Shown in pieces: positions 6,630-14,918 of a DNA stretch of 17,139 nucleotides (the stretch's first letter is position 1; each line of letters opens with the position of its first letter). The stretch is taken from the NCBI GenBank assembly GCA_017613055.1, contig JAGAES010000101.1:1-17139 (forward strand), given 5' to 3'. A program made the translations under genes and the position numbers. This stretch comes from Lachnospiraceae bacterium (GTDB lineage Bacteria > Bacillota_A > Clostridia > Lachnospirales > Lachnospiraceae). The notes beneath the pieces are model-generated. The model did no database searches and had not been told where the DNA came from. It was given only the letters and a program-made list of their open reading frames with translations.

Positions 6630-9600
6630 AGTGCACGGCTTTAAAGCATTTGCCAATAAAATCGTGTTCACCTTCAAGCCCGGAATCACCGGCATAGTCG
6701 GTCCGAACGGAAGCGGTAAGAGTAACGTTGCCGACGCGGTCCGCTGGGTACTCGGCGAGCAGAGTGCCAAGCAGCTTCGCGGAAGCAGCATGCAGGACGT
6801 CATATTTGCCGGAACCGAGACAAGAAAACCGCTCGGGTTCGCTTATGTGGCGCTGACGCTTGACAACACCGACCACTGGCTTCCGATTGATTACGACGAA
6901 GTCGTCGTCGGACGCCGCGTGTACCGCTCGGGCGAGAGCGAGTATCTGATCAACGGTGCGGAGTGCCGTCTTCGGGACGTGCAGGAACTGTTCTATGATA
7001 CCGGTATCGGTAAGGAAGGCTACTCGCTGATCGGACAGGGGCAGATTGACAAGATTCTGTCCGGGAAGCCTGAGGAACGCCGCGAGATGTTCGACGAGGC
7101 GGCCGGCATAACGAAAGTCAAGAAACGCAAGGCTTCGACCGAGAAGAATCTCGAGGCGGAGCGCCAGAATCTGGCCCGCGTAACGGATATTATTCAGGAA
7201 ATCGAGTCGCGTCTCGGTCCGCTTGAGAAGCAGAACGAGAAGGCGAGAATCTTCCTCGGCTACAAGGAAGAACTGAAGAAGATGGAGGTCAACCAGTTCC
7301 TTCTTGAGTACGACAGAAACGCGACGGTTAAGCAGGACCTCGAGGAGAAGATTGCAATCGCTTCGGCAGGCTACGAGTCAACCAAGGCGGAGTTTGAGGC
7401 AGCCAAGGAAGAGTACGACCGGCTGCTCACGGAACTTGAGCAGCACCAGGAAAACCTTCAGGAAGCAAGAGAACAGTATAACGAGAAGAAGCTCGCTGCC
7501 GAGAAGGCAAGCGGCGAGCGGAATCTTTTACTTGAGCAGATCGGCGGACTGAAAGCGTCCTCCGGTCAGTTTGTCGAGCGCGCGGAAAGGCTGTCGGCAC
7601 AGATTGCCGAACGGAAGAAGGCGCTTTCCGAATACGAAGCGAACCTTAACACGCAGAAGCAGCAGCTGTCCGAACTGCTTGCAGCACAGCAGAAGGCGGA
7701 AGCGCTTCTCGGAGAGATGAAGGCCGGCATTGACGCAATGCTTGCCGAGGAGAAGGAATGCAACGAAGCGCATGTCGCTTTACTGAATGAGAATACGGCG
7801 CTTCAGACCGAATTAGAGCGCCACAATACGATACTCACGCAGCAGAACGTCCGGAAAGCCGAAGTAAGCGGCCGCCTGCTGACCCTTAAGAGCGAAGCCG
7901 ATGCGGCCGCGGAGCAGGTCGCGGCTGCCGAGAAGGAACTGAAGGATGCCTGCGACAAGGTCATCTCGCAGTCCGATCTCGTAAAGGGACAGGATGAGCA
8001 TATCCGCGCCCTGACCGAAGCCATCGGCGAACAGAAAAACGTCTACGAACGGCGTCAGGAACGCGTAATTCAGAAGACGTCCCATATGGAAACCCTCCGG
8101 GATCTCGTCGAACACTATGACGGCTACGGCAACGCCGTACGAAAGGTCATGGAGCAGAAGAAGACGTGCAGGGGAATCTTCGGCGTCGTTGCCGACGTCA
8201 TCACCGTCGACCCCGCATACGAAGTGGCCGTGGAAACCGCGCTCGGCGGCAATGTGCAGAACATTCTGACCGATACGCCCGATACCGCCAAGGAGATGAT
8301 TGAATACCTGAAGAAGAATCATCTCGGCCGCGCCACGTTTCTTCCGCTTTCGGACATCCGCGCAAAGAAGGACGAGTTCACGGACGAGATTCTTAATGCC
8401 AAGGGCGTTATCGGAATCGCTTCCGACCTCGTGAAGACGGAAGAGAAATACCGTGAGGCCGTGCGGTACCTGTTAGGCCGTTTCCTCGTGGTGGATTCGA
8501 TTGACCATGCGGTCGCACTCGAAAAGAAAAATCAGTATTCACTCCGGATTGTGACGCCGGAAGGCGAGCTGTTCCAGCCGGGCGGCGCCATCTCGGGCGG
8601 TTCGTTCCGAAATAACTCAAATCTTCTCGGAAAGCGCCGCGAAGCCGAAGAACTCGCGCAGACGCTGACCGAAGAGAAAAAACTTCTGCAGGAAGCCGAG
8701 ACCGCGCTTGCGAAGCTCCGTAAGGAGCGCGAGGAAGCACGCGAAGCGTATGAGGAATCGCGCAAGATTCTGCAGGAATACTATGTGCTGCAGAATACCG
8801 CAAAGCTCAATCTGAACCATATCAAGGAACAGAACGGCGACATCCTCGGAAAGCACGGGGAACTGACAAAGGAAATCGCCGCAGCCGAAGCCGAGGCGGC
8901 GGAAGCCGGCAAGGCAATCGACGCGCTCAATGAAAAGATCCGCGTCAATACCGAAGCGAGCGAAGCGAAGAAGAAGCGCGCCGAAGAAATTCACGCCGAG
9001 ATGGAAGCAACGCGTCTTAAAGAGGATGACGCGAGCGCGGAAGCGATGCGCGTGCTGTCCGAGTATTCGGGCTTACAGCAGAATATCGCCTACCAGAAGG
9101 ACAATGCCGACCGTATCGCCGGAGAACTTAAGGAACTCGGCGACGAGAAGGACGAGCTCACCGCAAGGGAAGAAGAAGTCCGCTCGGAGATTTTAAAGAA
9201 AGAGCAGGACGTGCTCCGGATCGAGTCGGAGCAGACCGAACTGGCCGATGCGCTTTCGGACCTCGAGAAAGTAATCTCGAAGCAGAATGCTTCGGCGGAA
9301 GAAATCACGAAACAGAACAAGGGATTCTTCGAACGCAGAGAGACGCTTTCGGACAATCTGTCGCGTCTTGACAAGGAACTGTTCCGCCTGCAGAGCCAGC
9401 AGGAGAAGTTTGCGGAGCAGATTGACTTCCAGACGAAGTACATGTGGGACGAGTACGAGCTGACGTACTCCGAAGCAGCGAAGCTTCGGGATCCGGCAAT
9501 CGACAACCCGACGCTTAACCGTAAGGCCGTTTACGAGATGAAGAACAAAATCCGTGCGCTCGGCGACGTGAACGTGAACGCGATTGAGGATTACCGCGAG

Positions 9601-10170
9601 ACAAAGGAACGCTATGATTTCCTGACCGCGCAGAGAGACGACATCGTGAACGCGGAGAAATCCCTTTCGGAGATTATCACGACGCTCGATCAGGAGATGC
9701 GTAAGCAGTTTAACGATACCTTCGTCAAGGTTCAGGAACGTTTCGACAAGGTATTCCGCGAGCTGTTCGGCGGCGGAAAAGGAACCCTGAAACTGGAGGA
9801 GAACGTCGACGTTTTAGAGGCGGACATCTCCGTCATCGCGCAGCCTCCGGGGAAGAAACTGCAGAACATGATGCAGTTATCCGGCGGCGAGAAAGCACTG
9901 ACAGCCATCTCATTACTGTTCGCGATTCTCGACCTGAAGCCGTCCCCGTTCTGCCTGCTTGACGAGATTGAAGCGGCGCTCGATGACAGCAACGTAAGCC
10001 GTTTCGCGAAATACCTGCATAAGCTGACGAAGGAAACGCAGTTCATCGTCATCACGCACCGCCGCGGCACGATGGCAGCAGCCGACGCGCTGTACGGTAT
10101 CACGATGCAGGAGAAGGGCGTCTCGACGCTCGTATCCGTGAACCTGATTGAGAATCAGCTTGAGGAATAA
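6610..10170 (+). CDS. smc: Chromosome partition protein SMC
   Basis: A condensin-type ATPase that, as a dimer with ScpA and ScpB, compacts and segregates the nucleoid. The 1186 residues show the full SMC layout. The N-terminal ATPase half has Walker A GPNGSGKSN at 31-39 and the family segment RWVLGEQSAKQLRG. A long coiled coil rich in Glu, Lys, Gln and Ala follows to about 500. The hinge spans about 500-670 (GIFGVVADVI, ATFLPLSDI, GGAISGG). A second coiled coil leads to the C-terminal half with signature LSGGEKAL from residue 1090 and Walker B CLLDEIEAALDD from 1115. AAAGGAG (6595-6601) is eight bases before the ATG, inside the 3' end of rnc. No frameshift or missing motif was seen. scpA and scpB are not in the window. 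Confidence 0.97.
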   Translation: MYLKSIEVHGFKAFANKIVFTFKPGITGIVGPNGSGKSNVADAVRWVLGEQSAKQLRGSSMQDVIFAGTETRKPLGFAYVALTLDNTDHWLPIDYDEVVVGRRVYRSGESEYLINGAECRLRDVQELFYDTGIGKEGYSLIGQGQIDKILSGKPEERREMFDEAAGITKVKKRKASTEKNLEAERQNLARVTDIIQEIESRLGPLEKQNEKARIFLGYKEELKKMEVNQFLLEYDRNATVKQDLEEKIAIASAGYESTKAEFEAAKEEYDRLLTELEQHQENLQEAREQYNEKKLAAEKASGERNLLLEQIGGLKASSGQFVERAERLSAQIAERKKALSEYEANLNTQKQQLSELLAAQQKAEALLGEMKAGIDAMLAEEKECNEAHVALLNENTALQTELERHNTILTQQNVRKAEVSGRLLTLKSEADAAAEQVAAAEKELKDACDKVISQSDLVKGQDEHIRALTEAIGEQKNVYERRQERVIQKTSHMETLRDLVEHYDGYGNAVRKVMEQKKTCRGIFGVVADVITVDPAYEVAVETALGGNVQNILTDTPDTAKEMIEYLKKNHLGRATFLPLSDIRAKKDEFTDEILNAKGVIGIASDLVKTEEKYREAVRYLLGRFLVVDSIDHAVALEKKNQYSLRIVTPEGELFQPGGAISGGSFRNNSNLLGKRREAEELAQTLTEEKKLLQEAETALAKLRKEREEAREAYEESRKILQEYYVLQNTAKLNLNHIKEQNGDILGKHGELTKEIAAAEAEAAEAGKAIDALNEKIRVNTEASEAKKKRAEEIHAEMEATRLKEDDASAEAMRVLSEYSGLQQNIAYQKDNADRIAGELKELGDEKDELTAREEEVRSEILKKEQDVLRIESEQTELADALSDLEKVISKQNASAEEITKQNKGFFERRETLSDNLSRLDKELFRLQSQQEKFAEQIDFQTKYMWDEYELTYSEAAKLRDPAIDNPTLNRKAVYEMKNKIRALGDVNVNAIEDYRETKERYDFLTAQRDDIVNAEKSLSEIITTLDQEMRKQFNDTFVKVQERFDKVFRELFGGGKGTLKLEENVDVLEADISVIAQPPGKKLQNMMQLSGGEKALTAISLLFAILDLKPSPFCLLDEIEAALDDSNVSRFAKYLHKLTKETQFIVITHRRGTMAAADALYGITMQEKGVSTLVSVNLIENQLEE

Positions 10171-10182
10171 GTTTTATGAGTT

Positions 10183-10208
10183 CCGGCAAATGCCATGGCA
10201 TTTGCCGG
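10183..10208 (+). repeat. Perfect 26-bp palindrome between smc and ftsY
   Basis: The 13-base arm CCGGCAAATGCCA is followed at once by its exact reverse complement TGGCATTTGCCGG. As RNA it would fold into an 11-bp stem with a CATG loop. It starts 12 bases after the smc stop and ends three bases before the ftsY AGGAG (10212-10216). No T-tract follows, so termination is unlikely. Possible roles are an RNA processing or stability hairpin, control of ftsY translation, or a site for a dimeric DNA-binding protein. Confidence 0.9.
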
Positions 10209-10222
10209 CATAGGAGTATCGG

Positions 10223-11212
10223 ATGGATGAAGAGTTTTTGACAGAAGAGACGGAATCGGCCGAAGAACCGAAGGAAGAGAAGAAGGGCTTCTTCCGGCGC
10301 CTTCGGGACGGCATGGCGAAGACAAGAAACAGCATTGCCGGCGGTCTGAATTCCATCTTCCACGGTTTTTCGAAGATTGACGAGGATTTCTACGAGGAAC
10401 TCGAAGAGATATTGATCATGGCCGACATCGGCGTGGCGACGACCGGGGAGATTCTTGAGAGCCTCCGTGAGAAGGTCAGGGAGAACCGTATAAAGGATCC
10501 CGAAGAATGCCGCGCGCTTCTGATGGAGTCCATCCGCGAGCAGATGGAAGTGCCCGCGGACGCCTATGATTTCGAAAAGGGTCCCTCGGCGGTTCTGGTT
10601 GTCGGCGTGAACGGCGTCGGAAAGACGACCACGACCGGCAAGATTGCGGGCATGCTCAAGAAGGAAGGACGGAAGGTGCTTCTTGCGGCAGCCGACACAT
10701 TTCGCGCTGCGGCAACCGAGCAGCTTACCGAATGGTCGCACCGGGCCGGATGCGAAATCGTTTCTGCAAAGGAAGGCGCGGACCCCGCTGCCGTTGTTTA
10801 TGACGCGGTTTCTGCAGCGAAGGCGAGAAAGGTTGACGTGCTTCTGTGCGATACGGCCGGACGTCTTCACAATAAGAAAAACCTGATGGACGAGCTTGGA
10901 AAGATTAACCGTGTCATTGACCGCGAGTATCCCGAGGCGAAGCGCGAGACGCTCGTCGTTCTCGACGGAACGACCGGTCAGAATGCGCTTGCGCAGGCGA
11001 AACAGTTCCATGAGATCTGCAACATCACCGGAATTGTCATCACGAAACTGGACGGCACCGCGAAGGGCGGAATCGCCATCGCAATCCAGAAAGAGCTCGG
11101 CATTCCGGTCAAGTACATCGGCGTCGGCGAATCGATCGCGGACATGCAGCGTTTCGATCCGGATGCCTATGTGAAGGCGCTTTTCGACGTATCGGATAAA
11201 GAAAACGAATAA
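10223..11212 (+). CDS. ftsY: Signal recognition particle receptor FtsY
   Basis: FtsY is the membrane-associated GTPase that docks SRP-ribosome complexes at the Sec translocon. The 329-residue protein has a short acidic N-terminal region (1-about 25), then KGFFRRLRDGMAKTRNSI, the amphipathic segment expected at the start of the N domain and membrane contact. The N domain runs to about 110 and the G domain follows: G1 GVNGVGKTTTTGK at 128-140, DTFRAAATEQL at 158-168, DTAGR at 210-214, TKLDG at 274-278, and the closing GVGESIADMQRFD. The conserved FtsY/Ffh DTFRAAA insertion box is intact. The short acidic A domain fits Gram-positive FtsY rather than the long enterobacterial form. AGGAG at 10212-10216 sets the start at ATG 10223. 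It follows smc after 52 bases and is probably co-transcribed. ylxM and ffh do not follow here. Confidence 0.96.
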   Translation: MDEEFLTEETESAEEPKEEKKGFFRRLRDGMAKTRNSIAGGLNSIFHGFSKIDEDFYEELEEILIMADIGVATTGEILESLREKVRENRIKDPEECRALLMESIREQMEVPADAYDFEKGPSAVLVVGVNGVGKTTTTGKIAGMLKKEGRKVLLAAADTFRAAATEQLTEWSHRAGCEIVSAKEGADPAAVVYDAVSAAKARKVDVLLCDTAGRLHNKKNLMDELGKINRVIDREYPEAKRETLVVLDGTTGQNALAQAKQFHEICNITGIVITKLDGTAKGGIAIAIQKELGIPVKYIGVGESIADMQRFDPDAYVKALFDVSDKENE

Positions 11213-11215
11213 AAG

Positions 11216-11239
11216 AAGGGGGAGCGGGAGCTCCCTTTT
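11216..11239 (+). terminator. Rho-independent terminator after ftsY
   Basis: GGGAGC (11220-11225) pairs with GCTCCC (11230-11235) around a GGGA loop. The stem extends by two G-T and two A-T pairs into AAGG upstream and TTTT downstream. The T-tract is short (TTTTCGCGTT), so strength is moderate. It begins four bases after the ftsY stop. Confidence 0.75.
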
Positions 11240-11282
11240 CGCGTTAGAAAATGATCTGCGTAAACAAGAGGAGTGAAACGGA

Positions 11283-12641
11283 ATGATTAAAGCAATCGTT
11301 GCTACGGATACAATCCTTTCAATTATTTATATTCTCGGTCTCGTTTTTCTGTTTTATTATTCCGTCAAAATCTGTTTTGCGAAGGACAGTAAGAAGAGAA
11401 TCCGGCTGTTTCTGCTGACCTTTCTGACAAATCCTTTCTGCACGTTTCTGACGACCGTCTTTCTTATGGATCTGAGCCTGCTTCTTCCGATTTTTCCGAA
11501 AGACATGTATCTGCTCGATTCCCTCACAAAAAAGCAGGTTGTCATAGTTATCGTGATTCTCGGATTCGTTTATCTGCTGCTGATTCTTCTTTTCGCTTTA
11601 TGGGCCGCAAGATTTCTCCGGGTGCGGAAGAAAGGACCCGTAATCTTTGTATATGTCATTTATAATACGATTTTCGTTTCTTCCGAACGGGCAACCGGGG
11701 ACGGATTGCTTTTCGGTGTCAAAGGATTGAAGGAAATCGCGGATCTCGGCGGTACCCTGGTCATCCTTCTGGCCACCTGGCTTTTATACCGGCTGGTAAT
11801 CCGTTCGCTTGCGAAAATGTCTTTGGAAAAGGTCGCGCTCCGGTGGGGGCTGTTTATTGTTCCGCCCTTGATTATTCTTTGCGTATACTCCATGTATATT
11901 TTCGCCGTATCCTACGGCGGCGTGCAGCTTGGTACCTCCTTTATGGCCAGCACCCAGCTCTTTTCCACGATAATCAGTTTCCTGTTCGTCTGGGCGTTCT
12001 ACGTGATCATTAAGAATATCAATGCGACGACGGAGGCGGTCAAAGCAAAGGACGAAGTGAAAACGCTTTCCGTCGAGGTTATGGAAGCGCTTGCGCACAC
12101 AATCGATGCGAAGGACGAATATACGAAGGGCCACTCGGTCCGCGTGGCGAAGTATTCGCGGATGCTTGCGGAGAAGCTCGGGCTTTCCGCGGAGGAATGC
12201 GAGAACGTATATTACATGGGACTTCTGCATGATATCGGTAAAATCGGTGTACCGAACGCCATCATCAACAGCACCTCAAAACTGACGGATGAGGAGTATG
12301 CGATTATCAAAACGCATCCGGGGCTCGGTTACGACATACTGCAGGAGATTAAAAGCCGTCCGGATCTCTCCATCGGCGCACGGTGGCACCATGAGCGTTA
12401 TGACGGAAAGGGCTATCCCGACGGCAAATCCGGCACCGACATCCCGTATCTCGCAAGAATCATTGCCGTTGCCGACAGTTATGACGCGATGACCTCAAAC
12501 CGGAGTTATCGTAAGTACCTGTCGCAGGATGTCGTACGTTCGGAAATCGAGAAGAATTTCGGAAAGCAGTTTGATGAGGAAGTCGCAAAATGCATGCTTT
12601 CAATCATGGACGAGGACGTGAATTACGAACTGCATGAGTAA
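11283..12641 (+). CDS. Membrane-anchored HD-GYP domain protein, putative cyclic-di-nucleotide phosphodiesterase
   Basis: The N-terminal half (about 1-245) is very hydrophobic, with roughly seven membrane segments (near 8-28, 41-62, 85-108, 117-132, 156-174, 188-208 and 222-243). It is probably a sensor module, but I recognise no named family. A short linker with coiled-coil character (246-265) leads to a complete HD-GYP domain (about 266-440). Metal-site and family motifs are visible: HSVRVAKYS from H284, HDIGKIGVP from H316-D317, THPGLGYDIL, and HHERYDGKGYPDG with GYP at 377-379, then ADSYDAM. HD-GYP enzymes hydrolyse c-di-GMP or 3',3'-cGAMP; which substrate applies is unknown. AGAGGAG at 11267-11273 supports ATG 11283. 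The gene is flanked by terminators and looks monocistronic. Its membrane half is more AT-rich than neighbouring housekeeping genes, partly because of hydrophobic codons. Confidence 0.9.
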   Translation: MIKAIVATDTILSIIYILGLVFLFYYSVKICFAKDSKKRIRLFLLTFLTNPFCTFLTTVFLMDLSLLLPIFPKDMYLLDSLTKKQVVIVIVILGFVYLLLILLFALWAARFLRVRKKGPVIFVYVIYNTIFVSSERATGDGLLFGVKGLKEIADLGGTLVILLATWLLYRLVIRSLAKMSLEKVALRWGLFIVPPLIILCVYSMYIFAVSYGGVQLGTSFMASTQLFSTIISFLFVWAFYVIIKNINATTEAVKAKDEVKTLSVEVMEALAHTIDAKDEYTKGHSVRVAKYSRMLAEKLGLSAEECENVYYMGLLHDIGKIGVPNAIINSTSKLTDEEYAIIKTHPGLGYDILQEIKSRPDLSIGARWHHERYDGKGYPDGKSGTDIPYLARIIAVADSYDAMTSNRSYRKYLSQDVVRSEIEKNFGKQFDEEVAKCMLSIMDEDVNYELHE

Positions 12642-12678
12642 GCGTAACATTTTCCTTCGTTATAATGACGAATCCCTT

Positions 12679-12735
12679 GCCGGTTTCGTGTGCAATCTGA
12701 CGGACAGGTCAGACGCACGGAGCCGGCTTTCTTTG
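12679..12735 (+). terminator. Probable terminator after the HD-GYP gene
   Basis: A broken stem made of GCCGG/CCGGC (12679-12683 with 12723-12727), GTGC/GCAC (12690-12693 with 12715-12718) and TCTGAC/GTCAGA (12696-12701 with 12708-12713) surrounds a six-base loop. It is followed by TTTCTTTG. Internal mismatches make it weaker than the other terminators here. Confidence 0.55.
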
Positions 12736-12881
12736 TATTCTGCCGGTTTCTTCCTCCGAAAAATGTGACATTTGCCGATAGTAATCGCGCCTTCGGATGC
12801 GGTATGATAGGAGACGGATGCCGGATCGGAAAGAACAGATCCTGCCGGCAGAAAAAAGTTTGAAATGTTTTCATTTTCCTG

Positions 12882-12910
12882 TTGACAAAACGGAAGAAAG
12901 AGGATAATAT
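12882..12910 (+). promoter_or_regulatory. recA promoter
   Basis: A consensus -35 TTGACA (12882-12887) and, after 17 bases, the -10 TAATAT (12905-12910). GATAAT at 12903-12908, with a 15-base spacer, is the alternative register. Transcription would start near 12917, about 40 bases before the recA ATG. The region is markedly AT-rich. Confidence 0.85.
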
Positions 12911-12917
12911 GAAAACA

Positions 12918-12929
12918 GAACATTTGTTC
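12918..12929 (+). promoter_or_regulatory. LexA (SOS) box of recA
   Basis: GAACATTTGTTC is a perfect GAAC-N4-GTTC inverted repeat, matching the Gram-positive LexA/DinR consensus core. It lies immediately downstream of the -10 element, over or just after the predicted start point, where bound LexA would block initiation. This predicts recA induction by DNA damage. Confidence 0.85.
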
Positions 12930-12957
12930 GCTTTTTTTGAAGAAAGGATAAAACGAT

Positions 12958-14013
12958 ATGGCTACAGACGCTAACAAGAAGAAAGCTTTGGAATCCGCAC
13001 TTGCACAGATTGAAAAATCATTCGGAAAGGGCTCCGTCATGAAACTCGGCGAGTCCGGAGCGACCATGAACGTAGAGGCCGTTCCGACCGGCTCTTTGAG
13101 CCTGGATGTGGCGCTCGGAATCGGCGGCTTCCCGAAAGGAAGAATCATTGAGATTTACGGACCCGAGTCAAGCGGTAAGACGACCGTTGCGCTTCATGCA
13201 GTTGCGGAAGTACAGAAGAGGGGCGGAATCGCGGGCTTTATCGATGCGGAGCACGCATTGGATCCGGCGTACGCAGCCAAGATCGGTGTCGATATTGACA
13301 ACTTATACATTTCCCAGCCGGACGACGGCGAGCAGGCGCTTGAGATTACCGAAACGCTTGTCCGTTCGGGCGCCGTGGACATCATCGTTATCGACTCGGT
13401 AGCCGCACTGGTTCCGAAGGCCGAGATTGACGGCGATATGGGCGATTCCCATGTCGGCCTTCAGGCAAGACTCATGTCGCAGGCACTTCGGAAACTGACT
13501 GCCGTGATTAACCGCAACAACTGTATTGTTATCTTTATCAACCAGCTTCGTGAGAAGGTCGGCGTTGTATACGGCAATCCCGAGACAACGACCGGCGGCC
13601 GCGCACTGAAGTTCTATTCGTCCGTCCGCATGGAAGTACGCCGTATCGACGCCGTTAAGGTGAACGGAGAAGTAATCGGTAACCATGTCCGCGCGAAGGT
13701 TGTTAAGAACAAGGTGGCTCCGCCGTTCAAGGAAGCCGAATTCGACATCATGTTCGGCGAAGGCATCTCCAAAGAAGGCGACATCCTCGATCTGGCCGTG
13801 AGCTGTGATATCATCCAGAAGAGCGGCGCGTGGTTTGCTTACGAAGGCGAGAAGATCGGACAGGGCCGTGAGAATGCGAAGGCGTATCTGAAGCAGAATC
13901 CCGACCTCCTTTCCGAGATTGATGAGCGCGTCCGCGAGAAGCTTCATGTCGGCGTGAATCAGGCGGTTATTACCGATAATTCCGAGGACGAGGAACTTCC
14001 GGAAGATCTGTAA
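12958..14013 (+). CDS. recA: Recombinase RecA
   Basis: RecA polymerises on single-stranded DNA, drives homologous strand exchange, and triggers LexA self-cleavage in the SOS response. The 351-residue protein contains all family blocks: Walker A GPESSGKT at 68-75, the catalytic-site segment [10 protein letters not shown] at 94-103, Walker [12 protein letters not shown] at 141-151, the L1 region [20 protein letters not shown], and the L2 region [19 protein letters not shown] (193-211). The tail is short and acidic ([11 protein letters not shown]), as is usual. AAAGGA (12943-12948) lies nine bases before ATG 12958. Its own promoter and LexA box lie upstream. recX follows 89 bases downstream beyond a hairpin. 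No intein or interruption was seen. Confidence 0.98.
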   Translation: MATDANKKKALESALAQIEKSFGKGSVMKLGESGATMNVEAVPTGSLSLDVALGIGGFPKGRIIEIYGPESSGKTTVALHAVAEVQKRGGIAGFIDAEHALDPAYAAKIGVDIDNLYISQPDDGEQALEITETLVRSGAVDIIVIDSVAALVPKAEIDGDMGDSHVGLQARLMSQALRKLTAVINRNNCIVIFINQLREKVGVVYGNPETTTGGRALKFYSSVRMEVRRIDAVKVNGEVIGNHVRAKVVKNKVAPPFKEAEFDIMFGEGISKEGDILDLAVSCDIIQKSGAWFAYEGEKIGQGRENAKAYLKQNPDLLSEIDERVREKLHVGVNQAVITDNSEDEELPEDL

Positions 14014-14023
14014 GTGTATGTAT

Positions 14024-14057
14024 GAAGTCCGGACCTTTTGAAGGTTCGGACTTCTTT
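14024..14057 (+). terminator. Hairpin terminator or attenuator between recA and recX
   Basis: GAAGTCCGGACCTT (14024-14037) pairs with AAGGTTCGGACTTC (14041-14054) with one G-T pair and a tight loop, followed by only three T residues. The stem is strong but the T-tract is poor, so partial read-through into recX is likely. This would give less RecX than RecA. Confidence 0.7.
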
Positions 14058-14102
14058 GAAGAATCGATTCCGGCATTTTAGGAATTGCATGCGGAGGGAG
14101 AT

Positions 14103-14777
14103 ATGGCGTTAGTACGTCTTGTTCCGAAGGGGAAGACGGGAGCGCTCCTGTCAGTTGACGGGGACGCGGTCGGACCGGTTCGGATAAAGGATATGCAGTT
14201 TATGAATGTTTCGGACGGCGATGACATCCCGGAGAAGAAACTTGCCGAACTGCTTCGGGATTATGTTCTTCCCGCCGGCAAGAAGAAGGCTCTTGACCTG
14301 CTTCTCTGCTCCGAACGTACCGAATACGAACTACGGAAGCGGCTGCTTGCGGAAGGTTACGGAGATTCCGTCATAGATTCGGTTTTCACCTATGTGAAGC
14401 AGTTTCCGTACCTGAACGATGAGCGCTACGCCCTGAATTATCTCTATTCCTACGGCGGAAAGAAAAGCATGGCGATGCTTCGTGCGGGGCTTCGTGAGAA
14501 AGGGGTTTCCGAAGATCTGATAGAGTCTGCTGTCACGCAGTATACCGAAGAACGGAAAGCGGAGAGCAATGACGCCGATACACCCGATGAGGCGGAAGAT
14601 CTTGAAACCAAGACCCTTCGTAACCTGATTCACAAGAAAGCCCCGGAAGGCACACCCCTTACCCGCGACCAGCGTGAGAAGATCTGCACATCCTTCCTCC
14701 GCAAGGGTTTTTCCTACAGCACTATTCGTCACGTCCTTTCGGAATACCCGGAGTATGACCCGGAAGACGAAGTATAA
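14103..14777 (+). CDS. recX: Regulatory protein RecX
   Basis: RecX binds RecA filaments and limits recombinase activity. The 224-residue protein has an N-terminal segment of about 60 residues (ALVRLVPKGKTGALL onward), as in many Firmicutes RecX proteins. The helical RecX repeats follow: ALDLLLCSERTEYELRKRL, then FPYLNDERYALNYL, then GLREKGVSEDLIESAV, and a last repeat with IRHVLSEYPEYDPE. I chose ATG 14103 because GGAGG (14093-14097) lies five bases before it; the frame stays open to a TTG at 14085, which has no such site. Position directly after recA fits the role. rny, which often follows recX in related genomes, is absent here; a strong terminator comes instead. Confidence 0.9.
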   Translation: MALVRLVPKGKTGALLSVDGDAVGPVRIKDMQFMNVSDGDDIPEKKLAELLRDYVLPAGKKKALDLLLCSERTEYELRKRLLAEGYGDSVIDSVFTYVKQFPYLNDERYALNYLYSYGGKKSMAMLRAGLREKGVSEDLIESAVTQYTEERKAESNDADTPDEAEDLETKTLRNLIHKKAPEGTPLTRDQREKICTSFLRKGFSYSTIRHVLSEYPEYDPEDEV

Positions 14778-14793
14778 CCCGGATTTTTTGCCT

Positions 14794-14835
14794 ACCCGGT
14801 GCGCAGCCGTTATTGACTGCGCACCGGGTTCTTTT
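14794..14835 (+). terminator. Strong Rho-independent terminator after recX
   Basis: A perfect 13-bp stem (ACCCGGTGCGCAG at 14794-14806 with CTGCGCACCGGGT at 14817-14829) encloses a ten-base loop and is followed by TTCTTTT. It starts 17 bases after the recX stop and closes the recA-recX unit. Confidence 0.93.
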
Positions 14836-14918
14836 ATGTGGGGAAGTATTGGAGCCTGAATCGAATCACCGGGCGGGAAGAATGCTTTTAAAACAAATTA
14901 AACTTTGGGAGAGGAAGA

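Larger units (their letters stand above)
12642..12957 (+). other. Intergenic region between the HD-GYP gene and recA
   Basis: These 316 bases hold no convincing gene. In order they contain a probable terminator, a stretch with several GCCGG/CCGGC half-sites, and the recA promoter and LexA box. TTCTGCCGG (12738-12746) could pair over a distance with CCGGCAGAA (12845-12853). GGATC (12823-12827) and GATCC (12838-12842) form a small hairpin upstream of the promoter. These structures lie before the predicted recA transcription start, so they are DNA features or part of read-through RNA. Confidence 0.6.

Noticed and set aside
12655..12670. TATAAT at 12661-12666 as a possible promoter after the HD-GYP gene
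   Set aside because: No -35-like hexamer lies at a 15-19 base spacing, no gene follows directly, and a terminator-like hairpin begins a few bases later.
12772..12808. TTGCCG and TATGAT upstream of recA as a second promoter
   Set aside because: The spacer is 25 bases, too long for a sigma-A promoter, and the better TTGACA-17-TAATAT pair lies closer to recA.
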